A DNA stretch of 64,000 nt from Ciona savignyi (taxonomy: Eukaryota; Chordata; Ascidiacea; Phlebobranchia; Cionidae), in NCBI GenBank assembly GCA_000149265.1, contig CH003204.1, positions 650,965-714,964 on the forward strand, given 5' to 3'. Made by a program: the position numbers and the translations under genes. Shown here piece after piece: positions 59,501 to 64,000 of this stretch (the stretch's first letter is position 1; every line of letters begins with the position of its first letter). Below the pieces are notes generated by a model. That model worked only from the letters and a program-made list of their open reading frames with translations. It was not told where the DNA came from and ran no database searches.

Positions 59501-62500
59501 ATAATCTAATGGTTCCCACTTTATAAAGCTCCCTTATATATTCGCTAGGTAATCTGACGATTGCCCGTGTGGTAACGACTCTTGAGTCCCCCATTCACGT
59601 GGATAAACTTGAATATTCTATAAATCGCTAGAGAAATCAGCACTGAAAGTTTTATCAACGGTTATCTACAGATAACTAATTGGAATTCATGGTTAAAAAC
59701 CCAACAATCAGAATTTACGGCTTAATTTCCCAATAAAGTATAGTCAGGCACTAAATTCTTACTATGATTTTACCCCAGCCTTTTATAAGCTATTTGGTAA
59801 GTTTGTACAGATGAAGAGTTTATTGGAAGGGTGAACGCAGACTTACCTTGCCAGGAGACGGTTTTTTACTTTCAGTGTTCTCGTTTCCGTAAGCGTCTGT
59901 GAGTTCAAGCTTGGTTTTGCCTGTCAATGAAAAGAAAATAGAAACACTTAAAACAAAAGTGGATTTGGATATATTACGTTAAAGAAAGGCTCAAACATAT
60001 TTTCCACGTAAATTAATAGTGTTACTAAATAGCGTGAAAGTAGGGCTAACGGTAAAAACTGGGTAGCACTGAAATGAGGAAACTATTCTAGGGCTACGCC
60101 GAAATTACTCAGAGCCAAATAATAACGACGCTAGCTGCTTATAACATGACGAAAAACTGAGGGCGTGAGAAGTAAAACATGCTTTATATTTCGCCGATTT
60201 TACAGATTTTACTGAGGACTTGACTGAGGAAAGTTGTAAATGTAAGAAGTACCTATATTATCGTCTTTTTATTTCAAAATAAAATGTCGAATTTTTTTAC
60301 CAAACCCAAACAGAAAAGTACCATATATATATATAAATAGAGAAAGAATTAAGTTATAGAAGCTCTATAGTTAAGTAAACATTGTTGCATCAACGCTTAC
60401 CCTTCCTCAGCTTGGTCCTCTTCTTCTTTCCCGGACTCTCGCTCTTCGGAGCCGAGTCGAAGGCGGAGGATGAACCTGCATCTCCAGAGAGGTTGGGAAC
60501 AGGAAGTGACCTTCGAATATTCTCAGAATCTGCAGGAGAAAGGTGTTTTATAACGTAAAACCGAAATCCATAACACGAATGTGTTGATAATTGGTTTATG
60601 CGACCAAATCATATATCACTACATATATATATATATAAAAACGGTCTTAATAACGACCCCATCATGGATGTAAACCTAGCTCGGTCAAAAAATCCATTTA
60701 ACATAAAACCGAAATCGATGAGAGGAACATGATTGTGTGGATAAATGGTTAACGCGATCGAATCATATATTGCTATATATAAAAACGGTCTTAGCAATGA
60801 GCCCATCATGGGATGCAAACCTAGCCCGGTCATAAAATCAATTTATAAGGACGAAATCTTTAAACTCGTAAATTCAAGCGTTGATAATCGCCTGTGTGGA
60901 TGAATGGTTAGCGCGACCGACTCTTGTGACAACACTATATAAAAACGGAGAATTAAAGAGCCAATCTCAGACCGCAAAATTATTCCGGAAAATAAAGAAA
61001 AAAGTAGACAAACGGGGTAATATTAAAAACGTTGCCAAGAAAAGCAAACGTTATCGCATTTTTCAAACTCTGTTACCTTCGGAATTTGAATCGGTCTTCT
61101 TTTTATTCAACCTTCTCAGCTTATGTCGGAACGACGACTTTCGCTTTTGTTTCGGGGAAATCCCCGAATTTTCGGTGACGTCAAGTTCGTGGTACTCTCG
61201 CATCATGCTGATGAGATCGGCTTCGTCTGAGGAACGGGATAAAGGTTAGGTGGATGGATGAATCGGCGGGCGTGTGGTTGGATTGGTTGGTGGGTTATTT
61301 TGTATGGTTGGATGGATTGGTGGATGATTGGTTGTTTAGATAGTTGATATTAGTTTTCTTCCTGCTAGCCTATTCGTTTAACCGTAGCCGAAATGTTAGG
61401 AGTTCACCTTCTAGGCCAGTGGTTCTTAAACTGGGTTCGATCGAACCCCAGGGGTTCGATGAGTCAGTATCAGGGGTATTTTAAATTTCAACGAAGGGTT
61501 CTGTGAATGCCCACATAAAACTTGCGGGGTTCGGTACCTCCAGCAAGTTTAAGAACCACTGTTCTAGGCTGTACTTAGACTAATCGTCTTAACTAAGAGA
61601 ACAAAAACGGGAGAGCTGTCTCGTATGGTATTTAACACCGCAATAGCTCCACTTACCCGACTTTAAAACCACAAGATGATCTGCGAAATATCACAATAAT
61701 TCAATATAATTACCTATGGACGAGCACGAGGTCTTAGTTATATCCGACCCACTCCGGTTACGCAATGACGCTTCCTTCATCTTGGCCACACGCTCGTTTA
61801 CACGGATCTGGAAAATCAAAGCGTTTTGAACATTTGGTTCCTTAAATCAAATGACATCTCGTTGTGCTGTGCTTGGTGGCATAATGTGACTTCTTAGATA
61901 TCAACCATTGAATCTTTATTCGATTTAATCCAGTTTAACCATTAATTTGTAAAATGACATTTCTTTCAGCGACAATTCACATTTTCAGGCTCCATTTACC
62001 ATCTTTATTAGGTAAATGCAATTAAATATTCCTAGAAAAGCATGGGGCTTAAAGTGCAGACGGTTTAACACACTTATATATTATATTGCTAATAATTTGC
62101 AAACTAAATGAAAAAATTGCAAATATTGCTATAAGCATTCATGACCCAATTTGAATTAAACGCAGCTGAGCACCAAGTAACAGGAATGATCTACACAAGG
62201 CATCAGACTACCTCTCTCAGTCGCATCTCCTCGTCGATTGATTTCCTTTTCTGTTTTGGCGACTGGGGCGACCCGGTGGGAGAGAGCGCCTCTAAGTGAG
62301 CGACCTGAAATTGGCGGGAAATTTGATTTTTTTGAATGACGAAAAGTATGGTCATATACGAGCATGGTGAATTTTCAGTTTGGTTTTTATAATTATTCTG
62401 TAATCAATTTCGAATCGCTCTAAAATGGACTAAAACGCAAACAAAATTTTCGTACTAAATTGATTAAAAAGATAAGTTTAATAAAATAAAAATTTCGATT

Positions 62501-62807
62501 TTCAAAAAAGAAACAATATATAAATTAAACTTATTTTCTTTTACTATGAGAACTTATTTTTAAATTTCTAGAATCAAAAAATAAATCCAAATAATTTCCT
62601 ATTTGAATCGAAATCGTATCGTGATTATGGAATGGACAATCCTAATTTTACAATAGCAAACAACTAAGTTTATATAAAAAAAAACTGCCGTGGAATTAGT
62701 CACCTTTGGAAGAGCTGGTAGCGCTCGTCTGGTGCTGGATGGGGGGTTGGGTAATACCCTGGGGTTGGATGGGCTTGTGGGGGCCGAGACAAAGTCATCT
62801 GTGACGT
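53577..62807 (-). CDS. MICAL: MICAL-family protein, C-terminal part (14 exons, bMERB domain)
   Basis: Minus-strand exons, 5' to 3': 62807-62704, 62304-62212, 61807-61714, 61226-61077, 60529-60401, 59920-59847, 59329-59221, 57657-57490, 56760-56603, 56121-56028, 55469-55370, 54922-54849, 54301-54187, 53676-53577. All join in phase for about 519 residues. The first ~300 are Ser/Pro/Lys-rich linker. Then comes a basic helix (RRVKIAARRQAKMEEQRRL) and a bMERB coiled coil: IQRQLEEVEVQQKALEERGV, KKWIELVQEKNALQRYENGL, LEDVQSRLQQELRERMA and LEVVEQRDELVGLLDEQRL. This pattern matches MICAL1-3 better than MICAL-like or EHBP1. bMERB binds Rab8-family GTPases and can autoinhibit. The FAD monooxygenase, CH and LIM domains that oxidise and disassemble actin should lie beyond the right edge. 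Poly(A) signal candidate at 53134-53129. Confidence 0.88.
53815..54105. repeat. AAGTCAAGTCATTT-type minisatellite
   Basis: About seven diverged units of ~35-45 bp built on CAAGTCATTTxGxxGTTCTGACTC. It lies in the last intron of the MICAL gene. No coding role. Confidence 0.8.
54940..55090 (-). repeat. Decayed SINE-1 fragment
   Basis: Reverse fragment with TATAGGATGTTCATGTTTGA, CGTAACCGTCAGATTATATCG and ACCGTCGGTTTAGTGGAGGT, in a MICAL intron, starting ~18 bp from an exon start. Confidence 0.6.
55525..55635 (+). repeat. SINE-2 copy
   Basis: Forward, diverged: GTAGGGCGAAATAACCAAAG (head), ATACAGAAAAACGGCTTTAG, then AAGCCAATCGCTGGTTCGAAAC and an A-rich tail. A second forward copy is at about 56,230-56,345. 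Confidence 0.6.
55878..56040. repeat. Tandem duplication covering a MICAL donor site
   Basis: ATATTCTAACGTA(A)TTAGATTTACAGCTT at 55,878 recurs at 55,963, and each ~80-bp unit ends in TACCTGATTT. In the second unit this is the donor and end of MICAL exon 56121-56028; in the first it is a decoy donor. Confidence 0.85.
57151..57428 (-). repeat. SINE-1, near full length
   Basis: Reverse copy: GAGGATATTAATGTTTATTCCCG tail side, CCATTGTCGTGTTTCCGGAG body, and GAAAGGCGACTTACCACC head. It lies ~60 bp from a MICAL exon end. Confidence 0.82.
57910..58215. repeat. Two copies of a GGGCAACACTAAAAGGAGG repeat
   Basis: GGGCAACACTAAAAGGAGGAAAA at 57,915 recurs at 58,112, each followed by AACTAACCCT-type sequence. 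Similar sequence occurs at about 51,050-51,260 and 17,330-17,510. It is an unnamed dispersed repeat, possibly non-autonomous. Confidence 0.6.
59441..59620 (+). repeat. SINE-1 3' part
   Basis: Forward fragment with an internal duplication: CCGACAATGGGCGTGAGGTAA, then a second GTAATCTGACGATTGCCCGTG, and CACGTGGATAAACTTGAATATTC. Confidence 0.7.
60595..60990 (+). repeat. Cluster of three SINE-2 copies
   Basis: Forward copies at about 60,595-60,695 (head lost), 60,730-60,845 and 60,890-60,965, with GTGTGGATAAATGGTTAACGCG, CCTGTGTGGATGAATGGTTAGCGCG and CCCATCATGGGATG pieces, all in the MICAL intron between 61,077 and 60,529. Confidence 0.7.
61417..61561. mobile_element. Short hAT-type MITE with perfect 8-bp target duplication
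   Basis: 145 bp with 16-bp perfect terminal inverted repeats CAGTGGTTCTTAAACT, flanked by TTCTAGGC at 61409-61416 and 61562-61569. The sub-terminal GGGTTCGATCGAACCCC is palindromic. Typical non-autonomous hAT, in a MICAL intron. Confidence 0.95.
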
Positions 62808-64000
62808 CTGGGGGGAAAGCAACGGGATTAGAATTGAAATTTTAAATTTGAATGAAATTCTATTAGTTGGTGATTGTGCAGATATAAAACCGACTTGCTG
62901 AGTAACAATGGTGGTAATTGCCCAATGTTTATACGGTTGGAAGCAGCATGTGCTAGGCTGTGTCGGTGTTCTTGCTTAGCTGTGAAGTTTTGTAATAGTG
63001 AATCAGTGCTTTGTGGAGGGGTATTAGCTCAGAATTTTTAAGTAAAAATTGAAGGATTACAATTAAAATTACGATTCGAACCCCAAGTTTAGTTTGCAGA
63101 TGCAAGCTTCAATTTTAAAAAGTGAAAGAATCTAAGGCTTACAGCCCTTTTTGTCAGGTCAGTTTTCATTGGAGAAAAAGATAAAAGAATAATTGGTTGA
63201 ACGACAACATAAGTGTAGCAGCGGTTGCTTTTGATTCGCTATTCTAATAATACCATTCCTCGTGGTTATAAGGTTAACACCGCGCCCACCGCCGTTTATT
63301 CTGGATTAAAGGTCAAATCGCAGTCGCTTTTTACATGCGTCGTTTACCGGGCGAAGCCGACCTTTAATTAGTGGTTTGAGACAGCGTTCAATGGAAGGGT
63401 GTGTTGTCGTGTTCATTGTATGTGCAGCGTAATCTACGTTTTTTTAAAGTGTGGGCGTTTTTGCAGACGTCGGTTAAATGGCCTTGTTGGCACTAAGTGG
63501 TAAAAACAATATTGTTTTTAGCTGAAACGTATCCTTAAAAATCCAGAACGAAAGTAACAGGTCGTTAATTCGTAGAACTCGTTTTCTACAAGAACATGGA
63601 TTTATTATTATTAGTCCATGGTTAACGAGACGACTGGTTTAATGGAAGTAACCTGTCAAGCAAGTGATACGAAACGGTGTAACGTTATTTGTCACAGCAT
63701 GAGCGCAAGATCGCGACAGGCGGGGACAACATAGTATATTTACTTCGGGAGTTGGGTATATAGGTTTCGGTGAAGTTTAGTAGCGAAAGAGGCATACTTT
63801 GCGGGAAATGCAACTCTCAGGCCGGCGAGTTATAGGAGATATTAAAGAAATAAGAACCTTATTAGAATACTGGAAGAATAGTTATAGAATACGAACCAAA
63901 TTAAAGGATTTTGCCTTCGTACTTGTTTTTTTGCAGTTCTCTGTATTAAGCTATCGAAAACAAGGCAATTATAGGAAAATATGGAAATGTCTGCCGTCCT
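62808..64000. other. Presumed MICAL intron, right edge
   Basis: No further exon recognised on the minus strand. The 62807 exon starts in phase 2, so at least one more upstream exon must lie beyond the window. A short sequence near 63,143-63,175 (CAGCCCTTTTTGTCAGGTCAG) echoes 27,675-27,700, which indicates a dispersed repeat. Confidence 0.5.

Noticed and set aside
60881..61249. 122-codon plus-strand frame
   Set aside because: It overlaps a MICAL exon on the other strand and a SINE-2; the minus-strand exon has phase-consistent neighbours.

Overview
The window looks like nuclear DNA of a tunicate, most likely a Ciona species. The reasons are AT-rich sequence, short introns with GT-AG borders, vertebrate-like genes (mu and sigma glutathione transferases, HEATR4, MICAL), dozens of copies of a composite tRNA-derived SINE that resembles the Ciona element Cics-1 as I remember it, and small secreted cationic peptide precursors built like ascidian antimicrobial peptides. 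Species assignment is inference. All splice models were built by eye from reading frame, intron phase and splice-site dinucleotides.

Layout. (1) 1,639-3,523 (+): complete three-exon mu-class GST. (2) 3,524-8,303: repeat-rich DNA with SINE copies and one orphan coding exon (7,698-7,950). (3) 8,304-15,473 (+): a 7.2-kb BEL/Pao LTR retrotransposon with near-identical LTRs and a 5-bp target duplication, but with coding frame broken at four places. (4) 15,474-21,400: mostly repeats, including a palindromic minisatellite. (5) 21,400-34,990: a cluster of four related genes (copy 1 on -, copies 2-4 on +). Each encodes a signal peptide, a very basic Arg-rich core (Tyr-rich in copies 1 and 3) and an acidic C-terminal tail. 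They share a promoter with TATA box exactly 70 bp before the ATG. This is the most novel content. (6) 36,007-37,548 (+): complete sigma-class GST, close to haematopoietic prostaglandin D synthase. (7) 38,878-51,854 (+): a 16-exon gene for a 1,022-residue HEATR4-like protein, joined in phase from end to end. (8) 53,577-62,807 (-): the last 14 exons (about 519 residues) of a MICAL-family gene ending in a bMERB (Rab-binding) domain; its enzymatic N-terminal half would lie beyond the right edge.

The housekeeping-type genes are not functionally linked to each other. The peptide cluster arose by duplication: copies 1 and 3 are one pair (shared signal peptide ending, same intronic SINEs) and copies 2 and 4 another (shared upstream block), with copy 1 inverted. 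Two SINE families, two hAT-type MITEs and local duplications of splice sites have shaped the introns throughout. SINE here means the ~295-bp composite family with a TCCTA-rich tail (SINE-1) or the ~110-bp tRNA-like family (SINE-2).
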